Source of the DNA: Cymbomonas tetramitiformis
Lineage: Eukaryota; Chlorophyta; Pyramimonadophyceae; Pyramimonadales; Pyramimonadaceae
Reading direction: 5' to 3'
Assembly: GCA_001247695.2 (NCBI GenBank)
Contig: LGRX02035195.1
Location: 1 to 64,000, forward strand
Length of the DNA: 64,000 nucleotides
Positions 9,405 to 18,238 of the stretch are shown here, in pieces. A program made the translations under genes and the position numbers. Numbering within the stretch: position 1 is the stretch's first letter; the number at the start of each line of letters is the position of its first letter. Under the pieces are notes generated by a model that was not told the DNA's origin, did no database searches, and saw only the letters and a program-made list of their open reading frames with translations.

Positions 9405-10440
9405 ACCCTTGGACCGAGTGCAACCGATCTACGGCAAGCAGAGTTTCGAAGGAGAAGACGAAGACTGAAGACCTGCCTTAGATATCGGTTGTGTGCGGTT
9501 GGGTGAATCCGGGATGAGCGTTGGCAGCGTGATCCTTGGTGAAGCCCTTCTGCTACGCTGATGAGCAGAGGAATCACGAGACCCCTGTACGCTATTGTAT
9601 GTGTGATTATGCTTTAGTCGTGGTTTCAGGGGAAAGTCCACTCCTAACGGGGGGAGAGTTGTGCCAGGAGGCACGACGTACCTGCTGAGACACCCATAGT
9701 AGGGGGGTCTGATTTCGATGAGAATAAGAGTAGCGAACTATTAGGGAAATTAGTGAGTGGATGTGACATTGCCTGAGCGAACAGTTGGGGAAAATAATAT
9801 GTGAGCTCAGAGGAGAGAATAAAGAGAGGTAACAGAGTTGGTCTCTCAGACTTGGACAGCAAATGATATAACTCTTGCTGTCTGGGTTTATGTTAAATAG
9901 TATATTCTGAATATATGATATGATTCCTCAAGATAATAGAGGATAATAGTCTACTCCTGGGAATTCCCCTGGGACAAAGCAGCTGTATGAATAATGCATG
10001 CACATGTCACAGTGATGCTCAGTATAATAGTGTACAGGTGGTGAAATGCACATCTGCTGCATGCACTCAGTATATACTCATGACAGTGTATATTGCAAGT
10101 ATGTGTGTGTGTGTTGCTGCAGGTATTATTATCTCCACACACTCGACTTTTTGCACACACTATGTTGCTGCAGAGTATTCAATGATCTGTCATGTTGAGC
10201 GTGTGTGCGTGTAAGCTATCATACAGCATTTATGCAGTCCGCACTCATGATTGTAAGTTGGTATAATCTGACAGTGAATAGAGTATAGTATCTCAGCAAA
10301 CATCAGAGTATATATGGCATGGTGCAGTATATTGTCATCATGCGTCCGTTCAGTATAATCCCGGATAGTGTACATATATCTTGTCAGGACATCGTGACGC
10401 GCGCAGATGATGTATCAGAGATTATTGCAAGTATCGAATA
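9405..10440 (+). other. Ty3 3' untranslated region and probable 3' LTR; no gene seen
   Basis: This continues the chromovirus sequence after the TA element. A purine tract ends near 9658 and TGTGCCAGGAGGCAC (a short hairpin) begins at 9660, consistent with an LTR start. The LTR end is unknown because the partner is outside the window. The part after about 9950 is AT-rich with GTGTGT-type simple sequence and no convincing reading frame. Confidence 0.45.
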
Positions 10441-10456
10441 TGACGGTACGTTGATC

Positions 10457-10535
10457 CGTCTCTGGGGTGTCACCACGGGACACCTGGACAACGACGGCAT
10501 TTGCATTTACTCATGCACCGCGGCGTTCGTGCCGG
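10457..10535 (+). pseudogene. Gag zinc-knuckle fragment fused to the left LTR of G3
   Basis: These 79 bases match 16793-16871 closely, where the same sequence is the zinc-knuckle part of the G3 gag (WGVTTGHLDNDGICIYSC). Here it runs straight into the LTR at 10536. It is the residue of an upstream copy whose gag end and 3' untranslated region were deleted, or a recombination junction. Confidence 0.75.
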
Positions 10536-10798
10536 GTCATGGAGACAGAGATCTTGACCCCCCACACTGGGGGTGCCTCTGTCCTCTCTGTCACACCTCA
10601 ATCTGAGGTTCCAGGTCAGCCTGCATGCCGTGAGCTGAGACAATAAAACAATGTCTCCCTTTTATTATCTCATCTCATTTCAAGTGCGTGACCTAGCCTG
10701 CTGTGCTGGCCAGCTTCCGTGATTTCAGTAGACAAATAAATAGATATTGACAATATATATAACTACTCACATAAATATTTATTTCACCGTCTCCGTGA
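10536..10798 (+). repeat. Left LTR of gag-only element G3
   Basis: About 261 bases repeated at 17665-17785 plus 20662-20803, where the copy is split by element G1. It includes a pyrimidine/purine hairpin around 10555-10590, a possible polyadenylation signal (CAATAAAA, about 10643) and ATTTATTTCACCGTCTCCGTGA at its end (10779-10798). The following GGTTATCGGGCC could be a primer-binding site, but I cannot assign a tRNA. Confidence 0.8.
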
Positions 10799-10986
10799 GG
10801 TTATCGGGCCTTTACCACCGGTCCGTGTCCGCTCGCTAGCTCCCACCTTTTTCTTTGATCCCGCGGCATTCGCGGTATTCCGCAGCGCATCGCTGAATGT
10901 ATCTGACTGAGCCCATCGCTCTTTATCACATCTGACCTCCTCGTGCCCCATCGGCACGACACATCTGACAAGGAGCCCATCGCCCC

Positions 10987-11862
10987 TTGGTTTCGTACGG
11001 CTACGCGTACATTTCGCGTGCCATCAACATTTCGGACTACGTCATTCCAGCAATGTCAGCCGACCGCCCTTCGCTCGGCACCCGCCTTCGTGCATCCCGG
11101 GGTGCTGGGGGGACTTCCCCTGGCACTACCCCGCCTGATAGTCCCGCTAGGGACAATCAGTCGGACCCCATTGTACGGATGACCTCCCTACGTCAGCGCC
11201 CTACGCCTGCGTCTCGGGCAGCCACATCCGCGGAGTTCCACGCTGACGCCGCCTCTGTGTGGGTCTCCACCCCCGTTCGTGCCTCCCAACGTACGGAGTT
11301 CGCCGACAAATTGGACTACGCCTTCGCCTACGGCGAGGAGTTGGCTAAGCTCTTGCGGGGACATGGCTTCAAGTCCACCGTCGGTCTCACTCTGGAGGGA
11401 CCCGAGGCTGAGTCGGACTTTACCGTTCTACTCGCCAACATGTCCCACGTCTTCGGCCCCATCGCCCGTGACGAATTCACCAAGCTCCTCGACCTCGACT
11501 TCGAGTACGACGAGTATCACCTAACCCTGAACGAGCTCCTCTACGTCGTTCTTCCTACAATCCTTCGCGGCACTGCCCTCTCCCTGTACGAAGAGTCCGC
11601 TCGAGTGCGCCCCCACGATGGGCGCTGCGCCTTGCAGCGTCTTCGTTACCACGTGGAAGGGATTGGTGACCCTGATGCCCATCGCTTCTGGGTTCGCCTT
11701 CGTGCTGTTGTCATCGACGAGACCGTCGACCCTGCCCCGCAGCTTGCTGCGTTCCGCACGCTGGCGGACAAGCACCGCAAGCTGCACCCTGGCTATGGTG
11801 ACCGCGACATGGTGGCGGACCTCCACACCGTCCTCCGCTCTTCCGCGGCCGGCTCCCCGTGC
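10987..11862 (+). CDS. G3 gag, part 1 (capsid-like), cut by the CACTA insertion
   Basis: The open frame encodes a disordered N-terminus followed by a helical capsid-like domain: FADKLDYAFAYGEELAKLLR, then FTVLLANMSHVFGP, LYEESARVRPH and LQRLRYHVEGIGDPDAHRFW. This spacing is typical of Ty1/Ty3-type gag. The ATG at 11053 (MSADRPS) or at 11179 (MTSLRQR) may be the true start; the extension from 10987 is not supported by anything else. The frame ends after codon TGC (11860-11862), where the CACTA element begins, and resumes in frame at TAC 16480 with YITPLYLVVIRD. Confidence 0.7.
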
Positions 11863-11879
11863 CACTACAGTCCTACCGT

Positions 11880-12960
11880 ACCCTAATGGGATCCAAATTA
11901 CACCCAAATTGTTGTTTGTACCTTAATTATGGTAGGGTGCATTTGACGTTTTGGGGGGGATTGGGTCGATTTAGTAGCCCAATTTAGTGTGCGTTTAGAT
12001 TAAATTAGTGTACTTATTATCCAACTAGAAACTAATCGCACCCTAAAATGCTCAAGGTTACTTGCGAGTTAGCGCATCCAAATCGCACCCTGAAGAATAC
12101 TAAAATGAACATATAGATGTATTCCTAATCGCACTCAATGGCACCCTAAAGCACCCCAATACACTAGTGTGAGTGTGGAATACATTAGCGTAAATTAGTG
12201 TGCGTCCACAATATCCTAATTGCATCCTAAAATAACCCAAACGATCGAACCGAAATCTAAAATGTGTTATGCATTAGCGTGAGTGTGGAATACATTAGAG
12301 TAAATTAGTGTGAGTCCCCAATATCCTAATTGCACCCTAAAATAACCCAAACGATCGAACCGAAATCTGAAATGTAATTAATAATGTGCATTAGCGTGAG
12401 TGAGGGATACATTAGAGTAAATTAGTGTGCGTCCCCAATATCCTAATTGCACCCTAAAATAACCCAAACGATCGAACTGGATTCTGAAAATGTAATTAAT
12501 GTGCATTAGCGTGAGTGAGGGATACATTAGGGTAAGTGTGCGTCCCCAATATCCTAATTGCACCCTAAAATTACCCAAACGATCGAACTGGATTCTGAAA
12601 TGTAATTAATGTGCATTAGCGCGAGTGAGGGATACACTAGGGTAAATTAGTGTGCGTCCCCAATATCCTAATTGCACCCTAAAATTACCCAAACGATCGA
12701 ACTGAAATCTGAAAATGCAATTAATGTGCATTAGCATGGGTGTGGGGTACATTAGGGTAAATTAATGTGCATACCCAATATCCAAATTGCACCCTAAAAC
12801 ATCCGAAATATCAGAACCGAAATCTAATATGTAATTAAAGTTACATATTAGGGTAAATTAGAGTACATCTGAGTATCCAAATTGCAACCAAATATTACAC
12901 GACTACAATCAAAGCAGTAGTGCAAACGAAAGCAATTTAGGGTGCAAATAGGATGCACAT
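11880..12960 (+). repeat. Left subterminal array of the CACTA element
   Basis: Units of about 107-117 bases from roughly 12240 to 12780 each contain GTGCATTAGCGTGAGTGAGG, then CCCAATATCCTAATTGCACC and CAAACGATCGAAC. The motif GCACCCTAAAA recurs about once per unit and also in the outer 300 bases. The array is non-coding and reverse-complementary to the right array. Confidence 0.93.
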
Positions 12961-13038
12961 ACACACATATTTAACTGTTAAAATAAAAAAGTTACCCTCA
13001 ACTCACACACAGTGGAAGTCCGACAGATTCTTAGCCAA

Positions 13039-13637
13039 CTACAGGTAAGGATGGTAATATTCGAACAATACATCTGCATGTGTGAGCTCGTCATTCCAGA
13101 TTAAGGTAACCGGCGCGACGATGTCTGCAAAACCAATGAGCACCAGGCGGTCCACGTGAGTAACGGAAAAAAGGCCATCTGTATCAACTGAGTGCACAAA
13201 GCTCTTGACAAGCACACTCGCGGGCAAGAAAGTCGGACCAACTCACAAATAACATACGGCCCGTAAGGTATCCCAACAGCTACAAAGCGTCTGTGCTCGC
13301 AGTCATATGTAACGAATCCGCCTTAGTACTTTCGAAAGCACATGCTGCCAGAGGGCAAAAAGGAATCCTTCAGATGAATGTCGACTTCTAAATCTTCCCG
13401 GATCCTTTCCGCGCACCACTTACGAAACACTCGCGGTCGGTCCAAAGGAACACTCCGCCTAGAACTATTTGCCAAGACCGCGTGCCAATCCAAAAGCTTG
13501 CTCCTAGCCAAAGCACAATTAGCCAACACCTTGTGTACATTGAGAGTGGTCGACCTATATTTCACATCTACCCTGATCCGCAGCAACCATCTGCACCGGC
13601 ATTCGCAGCCCAAGTCGCCCCGACGTTTCTGGCACAC
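13039..13637 (-). CDS. Possible minus-strand exons inside the CACTA element, unknown protein
   Basis: Two frames read like protein on the minus strand: 13637-13323 (containing DRPRVFRKWCAERIREDLEV) and 13227-13039 (containing FSVTHVDRLVLIGFADIVAP). Between them a third frame gives RRFVAVGIPYGPYVICEL. They do not join without a splice or frameshift that I can prove. The function is unknown, and they could be remnants of the element's own transposase or of a captured gene. Confidence 0.3.
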
Positions 13638-15251
13638 GCTGTCTCAGCCCCACAGCAACCGGCTGCACCGACCGTCCTGGCTCCAGCAAACCCTGACCCG
13701 CAGCAACTATGTGCACCGGCATTCGCAGCCCAAGTCGCCCCGACGTTACCTTTCTGGCACACGCTGTCTCAGCCCCACAGCAACCGGCTGCACCGACCGT
13801 CCTGGCTCCAGCAAACCCTGACCCACAGCAACCATGTGCACCGGAATTTGCAGCCCAAGTCGCCCCGACGTTTCTGGCACACGCTGTCTCAGCCCCACAG
13901 CAACCGGCTGCACCGACCGTCCTGGCTCCAGCAAACCCTGACCCACAGCAACCATCTGCACCGGCATTCGCAGCCCAAGTCGCCCCGACATTTCTGGCAC
14001 ACGCTGTCTCAGCCCCACAGCAACCGGCTGCACCGACAGTCTCAGACCCGATCGTTCCGCTGCAGCCGACCGTCCTGGCAGCTGCACCGGCAGCCTCAGC
14101 CCCTATCGCCCCGCAGCAGCAACAGGCCGCAACGACCGACCTCGCCCCGGCAGCCTCAGCCCCTATCGCCCCGCAGCAGCAACCGGCTGCACCGACCGTC
14201 CTCGCACCGGCGGTCTCAGCCCCGATCGTCCCGCAACAACCAGCTGCGCCCACCGTCGTCGTTCCGACAAACCCTTACCCGCAGCCACCGGCTGCACCGT
14301 CATTCGCAGCCCCTATTGCCCCGCAGCAGCAACCGGCTGCACCGACCGTCCTGGCACACGCAGTCTCAGCTCCGATTACCCCGCAGTTGTTTCGTAGTGG
14401 GCCAAGGAAGGGCCTTGGAGATCTGCTTAAGGTGATCGTCTCTCCTGCCCAGTCTGGACCTACGGCGCCCAAGAAGATGAAGATCCCTGACGTGGTCAAG
14501 GAGAGCAATATTCGTGTGGGCAAGCAACGAATTGAGACGGGTCCCGCTGTAAGCCATAAGCCCTACTTGCCCCATTTGTTTACAGTCTTGTTGTGATATG
14601 TTTTTATCTACAAGTGTGCAGTGACTTATCAGTGATTAGTTTGCGGTGTGCTAACTTTTACTGTGGTACTTTACAGGTGAGCACGATCATCAAGGCGCAC
14701 CGTGTGGGAAAGGGCAAGACGGAGTTGCTGAAGTCTGTACAGTCATCCATGTACAACAAATATGGAGAGTGGGCTGGGCAGGATTCCGATTCTGGTCTTT
14801 CTATTCCAGTAAAAGTCTGCAAGATGGTGGTGGATTTCAGCCCAACGATCGACGACGGTTTACCCTTCTGGCGTCCACCTATCATCGCTGTCAACACGTA
14901 CACTATACGCCTGTTGAATGTACCTGTGGAGCCCATCCCAAGTGTGACAAGTGTGACTGCTTGGCTGCGGACTGTGGATGCCCTGTCGTGGACGCGGATG
15001 TGAAGGAGTGTGAATGTGAGGCGCGCACTAAGTGCCAACTGGTTCTGGATATGCACGTCTTTCACAACGACGCCTCTTTCCTGGCGGCTGACTTGGATGA
15101 ACTCATCGAACATCACGAGATGCAGCATGTGCCCACGCTATCCTTGAATGAGACCTACCAACTAGTTGACACAACTAGTAAGCTTGTGCCAATCGAGGAA
15201 GCAGTCAAGCGCGAGGTGTACCCGCGAGTTCCTTTTGCGAAGATTGTGTAG
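13482..15251 (+). CDS. Alanine/proline-rich repeat protein with Cys-rich C-terminal part, cargo of the CACTA element
   Basis: The first part encodes about four copies of a 40-residue repeat rich in A, P and Q (unit core QQPAAPTVLAPANPDPQQ), then more diverged copies. A 5-base insertion near 13747 changes frame. A convincing 128-bp intron follows: GTAAGC at 14549, acceptor TTTACAG ending at 14676, with GCTAAC as a possible branch site. It joins ETGPA to VSTIIKAHRVGKGK in phase 0. The last part (about 14900-15251, other frame) is cysteine-rich (CTCGAHPKCDKCDCLAADCG) and ends at TAG; a frameshift or unseen splice lies near 14900-14930. The family is not recognised. Confidence 0.5.
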
Positions 15252-15329
15252 GGTGACTCTACAGTGTTACTTTTTCATTTTTAACAGCTGAATATGTGAA
15301 TATGTGAATATGTGAATATGTGAGTATGT

Positions 15330-16479
15330 GTATGCTAATTGCACCCTAAACGAAGTCGAAGTATATTCTGCAGCTTTGAATGTACCCTACTTGCACCCTA
15401 AATTGCTTTAATGTACACTACAACTTTGAATGTAGTCGTGTAGTATTTGGCTGATTTGGGTGCAAGTTGGATACTCAGATGTACTCTAATTTACCCTAAT
15501 GTGTTCCGTAGTAACTTTTATTTAAAATCAGATTTCGGTTTTGCAATTTCGGATGTTTTAGGGTGCAATTAGGATATTGGGGATGCACACTAATTTACCC
15601 TAATGCACCCCACACCCACGCTTATGCACATTAATTACATTTCAGATTTCAGTTCGATCGTTTGGGTTATTTAAAGGTGCAATTTAGGATATTGGGGACG
15701 CACACTAATTTACTCAATATCCACTCATATGCACATTAATTACATATCAGATTTCGGTTTTGTAAGTTCGGATGCTTTAGGGTGCATTTAGGATATGTAA
15801 TACACTAATTTACCCTAATGTACCCCACACCCACGCTTATGCACATTAATTACATTTCAGATTTCAGTTCGATCGTTTGGGTTATTTTAGGGTGCAATTA
15901 GGATATTGGGGACGCACACTAATTTACTCTAATGTATCCCACACTCACGCTTATGCACATTAATTACATTTCAGATTTCAGTTCGATCGTTTGGGTTATT
16001 TTAGGGTGCAATAATTAGGATATTGGGGACGCACACTAAAAAACTCTAATGTATTCCACACTCAAGCTAATGCATAGCACATTTCAGATTTCAGTTCGAT
16101 CGTTTGGGTTATTTTAGGGTGCAATTAGGATATTGGGGACGCACACTAAAAAACTCTAATGTATTGCACACTCACACTAGTCGGACTAATGTATTGGGGT
16201 GCTTTAGGGTGCTATTGAGTGCGATTAGGAATACATCTATATGTTCATTTTAGTATTCTTCAGGGTGCGATTTGGATGCGCTAACTCGCAAGTAACCTTG
16301 AGCATTTTAGGGTGCGATTAGTTTCTAGTTGGATAATAAGTACACTAATTTAATCTAAACGTACCCTAAATTGGGCTACTAAATCGACCCAATCCCCCCC
16401 AAAACGTCAAATGCACCCTAAAATAATTAGGGTACAAACAAAAATTAGGGTGCAATTAGGGTACGGTAGGACTGTAGTG
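15330..16479 (+). repeat. Right subterminal array of the CACTA element
   Basis: It is the reverse complement of the left array, with units containing AATTACATTTCAGATTTCAG, TTCGATCGTTTGGGTTATTT and TTTAGGGTGCAATTAGGATA. The outermost 300 bases pair with the left end almost base for base. Short ATATGTGA repeats (about 15290-15330) lie just inside it. Confidence 0.93.
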
Positions 16480-17476
16480 TACATCACCCCGCTGTACCTG
16501 GTGGTGATCCGCGACATCAACGACGGGCGGCCTTTCACCTTCGCCTCCCTCGCCCTTCGCCTCGGTAAGGTATTCCGGGATGAGGCCCCCTTGGCCCGTC
16601 CCACCGCGCCGACCCCTCTGACATCTGGCGTGGTGCCGGGCGAGGTGGTGGCGGCAAACCGCCTGCCGGTGCGGCCATGGCCTTTGGCAAGCGGCGGTTC
16701 GCCCCACCCGTTGGTGAATGGAAGCGGCAGGAGGCTGGCGGCTGTTATCTCGTGTGGGAGGGCACGGGCATGCCGTGCATTACCTGCTTCCGTCTCTGGG
16801 GTGTCACCACAGGACACATGGACAGCGACGGCATTTGCATTTACTCATGCACCGCGGCGTTCGTGCCGGGGCGGGCTCCACCTAATGCCCCCCCCTCCCC
16901 CAAGTCAGGGGAGAAGTCCTGTCGCGATTGACCGGCCCCTGGCCGAGAGAGTTACCCAAAAAGAGGGTTTGGCCGAAGATTGACCGAAAGAATTTTGACC
17001 CTTAAGTATGCAAAAAGATGTCAAAACAAGAAAAAAACCCATGTTTTCTCGAAAATTGGCCGAAAGGCCTCCGGAGAGGACTTCTACCCTGCCCCAAGTG
17101 CTCCGCCGCCCCTCACCGCATGGCCCCCGTCGGCTGCTGCCGCTCCGCGGGCTCACTCCCTTAAGGAGCTCGAGCCCCCTCCACAGACCGATGCCCCGCC
17201 GCAGGGTGTCTCTGCCATGGATGACCGTCCGCTTTTCAGCGCCCACCCCGGCGTTGGATGACACCGGCCTTCCCGCCGACGATTGCTCCATGGACATCGG
17301 AGGCGGTGGTGGTCTGCAGCCGGTCTCGGCTCTCAGCATCCGGGACCTCGACGATGAGGACGACTGGCCGGCCTTTCGTGATTCACCTGTCTGGATCCCG
17401 TCCATCTATCTACCCCAACGATCTCGCCTCGGCAGCCGACAAGGACCTTGATTCACCGCCTTGCGATGGAAAGTAG
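16480..17476 (+). CDS. G3 gag, part 2 (zinc knuckle and C-terminus), frameshifted
   Basis: It resumes the gag frame directly after the CACTA element (YITPLYLVVIRDINDGRPF). A frameshift between about 16600 and 16680 is needed to reach GKRRFAPPVGEW and the zinc-knuckle-like CITCFRLWGVTTGHMDSDG (C-x2-C-x9-H spacing, with a further C). After the hAT MITE is removed, a disordered A/P-rich stretch and an acidic tail (SIRDLDDEDDWPAF) follow, with at least one more frame change, ending near TAG 17474-17476. This is gag nucleocapsid-like architecture with no pol after it. Confidence 0.6.
16906..17091. mobile_element. hAT-type MITE (186 bp), relative of the 4343-6116 element
   Basis: The ends are CAGGGGAGAAGTCCT and, on the other strand, CAGGGTAGAAGTCCT. 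An exact 8-bp duplication, CCCCAAGT, flanks it (16898-16905 and 17092-17099). The interior repeats the GGCCGAA motif of the larger hAT element. It interrupts the G3 gag. Confidence 0.93.
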
Positions 17477-17664
17477 TGCCCTTGAGGCAGTAGCCTGCTC
17501 AGTAGATTTGTACATCTTGTTTCGGACCAGCGTCCCCTCATGCATGCCGTACCTGGTTGGACAACAAAGGTCCCTTGGGTCCGTAACAATTTGTATTGCT
17601 AGGGTTTAGGCTGCTTGTTTCTTGCTGTGGGTACCTGGCACCTCATCTCTTCGGGGTGAGGTGG

Positions 17665-17785
17665 TGTCATGGAGACAGAGATCTTCACCCCCCACACTGG
17701 GGGGTACCTCTGTCCTCTCTGTCACCCCTCAATCTGAGGTTCCAGGTCAGCCTACATGCCGTGAGCCGAGACAATAAACCAATGT
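17665..17785 (+). repeat. 3' LTR of G3, first segment
   Basis: It matches 10536-10656 and stops at the AATGT target site, where element G1 is inserted. The LTR resumes at 20662. It begins TGTCATGGAGAC. Confidence 0.88.
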
Positions 17786-17956
17786 TGCTGAATATATCAG
17801 CTGGACTGTATATTCGGTGTGATAGAGATAATCAGAATAGATAACCGGTGAGAATACTCAGTCTTCCCGTTATATGTTCGGGGTCTAGGGTTCCGGGACC
17901 GGTGACGGTCATACACCCTAACTATAGGAATGACAGTCGGGGCGTCACTTCCCGCA
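17786..17956 (-). repeat. LTR of G1 (left copy, 3' LTR for the gene)
   Basis: 171 bases, TG...CA ends, near-identical to 20488-20656. It contains a GC-rich inverted stretch around TTCCGGGACCGGTGACGG. Confidence 0.93.
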
Positions 17957-17962
17957 AATGTC

Positions 17963-17988
17963 TGGTGCTCCGCGATGGCGGAGCACCA
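17963..17988 (-). other. Subterminal hairpin of G1
   Basis: A perfect 11-bp stem (TGGTGCTCCGC paired with GCGGAGCACCA) has a 4-base loop. It lies 6 bases inside the 3' LTR, where a polypurine tract would be expected. Element G2 has an equivalent hairpin at the same place. Confidence 0.85.
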
Positions 17989-18238
17989 CCCGGCGAGGGC
18001 GGCTCGGTAACAATCGGAGCTGCTTCGGGTGGCTGCGAGGGACCCGGGTGCCACGTCCACCCGGACCGGTATACCACGTTTGGGTACCAGCCCTCCGGGC
18101 GCCAGTAGAGCGCCGGCGGGATGGCTGTGGGCGTCAGCACACCAGCACCACCGACCTCGTCGCCGGTGCGCCCTGTTGTTGATGATGCTTGCGCGGAGCG
18201 GTCTCGCGAAGGCACGGCGGTTGCACAAACAACAAACA

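Larger units (their letters stand above)
1..9659 (+). mobile_element. Ty3/gypsy chromovirus-type LTR retrotransposon, decayed; gag and 5' LTR lie outside the window
   Basis: The coding order on the plus strand is aspartic protease, reverse transcriptase, RNase H, an adenine-MTase-like domain, integrase, chromodomain and a cytosine-MTase-like domain. Protease-RT-RH-IN-chromodomain is the chromovirus order; the two MTase-like domains are additions. The copy is broken by an in-frame TAG (1601), frameshifts near 2085, 2355 and 7892, and a hAT insertion (4343-6116). A purine run (about 9647-9658) followed by TGTGCC at 9660 is the likely polypurine tract and start of the 3' LTR; the LTR end cannot be set without the 5' copy. 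Confidence 0.85.
11863..16479. mobile_element. CACTA (EnSpm)-type DNA transposon with about 1-kb inverted repeat arms
   Basis: The ends are perfect inverted repeats starting CACTACAGTCCTACCGTACC. Homology extends inward for about 1.1 kb on each side (11863-12960 and 15330-16479) as inverted arrays of a 107- to 117-bp repeat. CACTA ends are diagnostic of the EnSpm superfamily. The flanking triplets are TGC and TAC, compatible with a 3-bp duplication carrying one change. The insertion is between codons of the G3 gag. No transposase is recognised; the core carries an alanine/proline-rich gene on the plus strand and a possible second frame on the minus strand. Confidence 0.85.

Noticed and set aside
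10799..10812. Primer-binding sites matched to a named tRNA for the LTR elements
   Set aside because: Candidate TGG-containing sequences follow each 5' LTR, but I cannot match any to a specific tRNA 3' end by eye.
13555..14253. Cysteine/glycine-rich minus-strand frame in the CACTA core
   Set aside because: It is antisense to the alanine/proline repeat, where GC-rich repeats yield C/G-rich shadow proteins; the plus strand has the intron and a continuing frame.
11857..16482. Perfect target duplication for the CACTA element
   Set aside because: Flanking triplets are TGC and TAC, not identical; the superfamily call therefore rests on the CACTA ends and inverted arms, not on the duplication.
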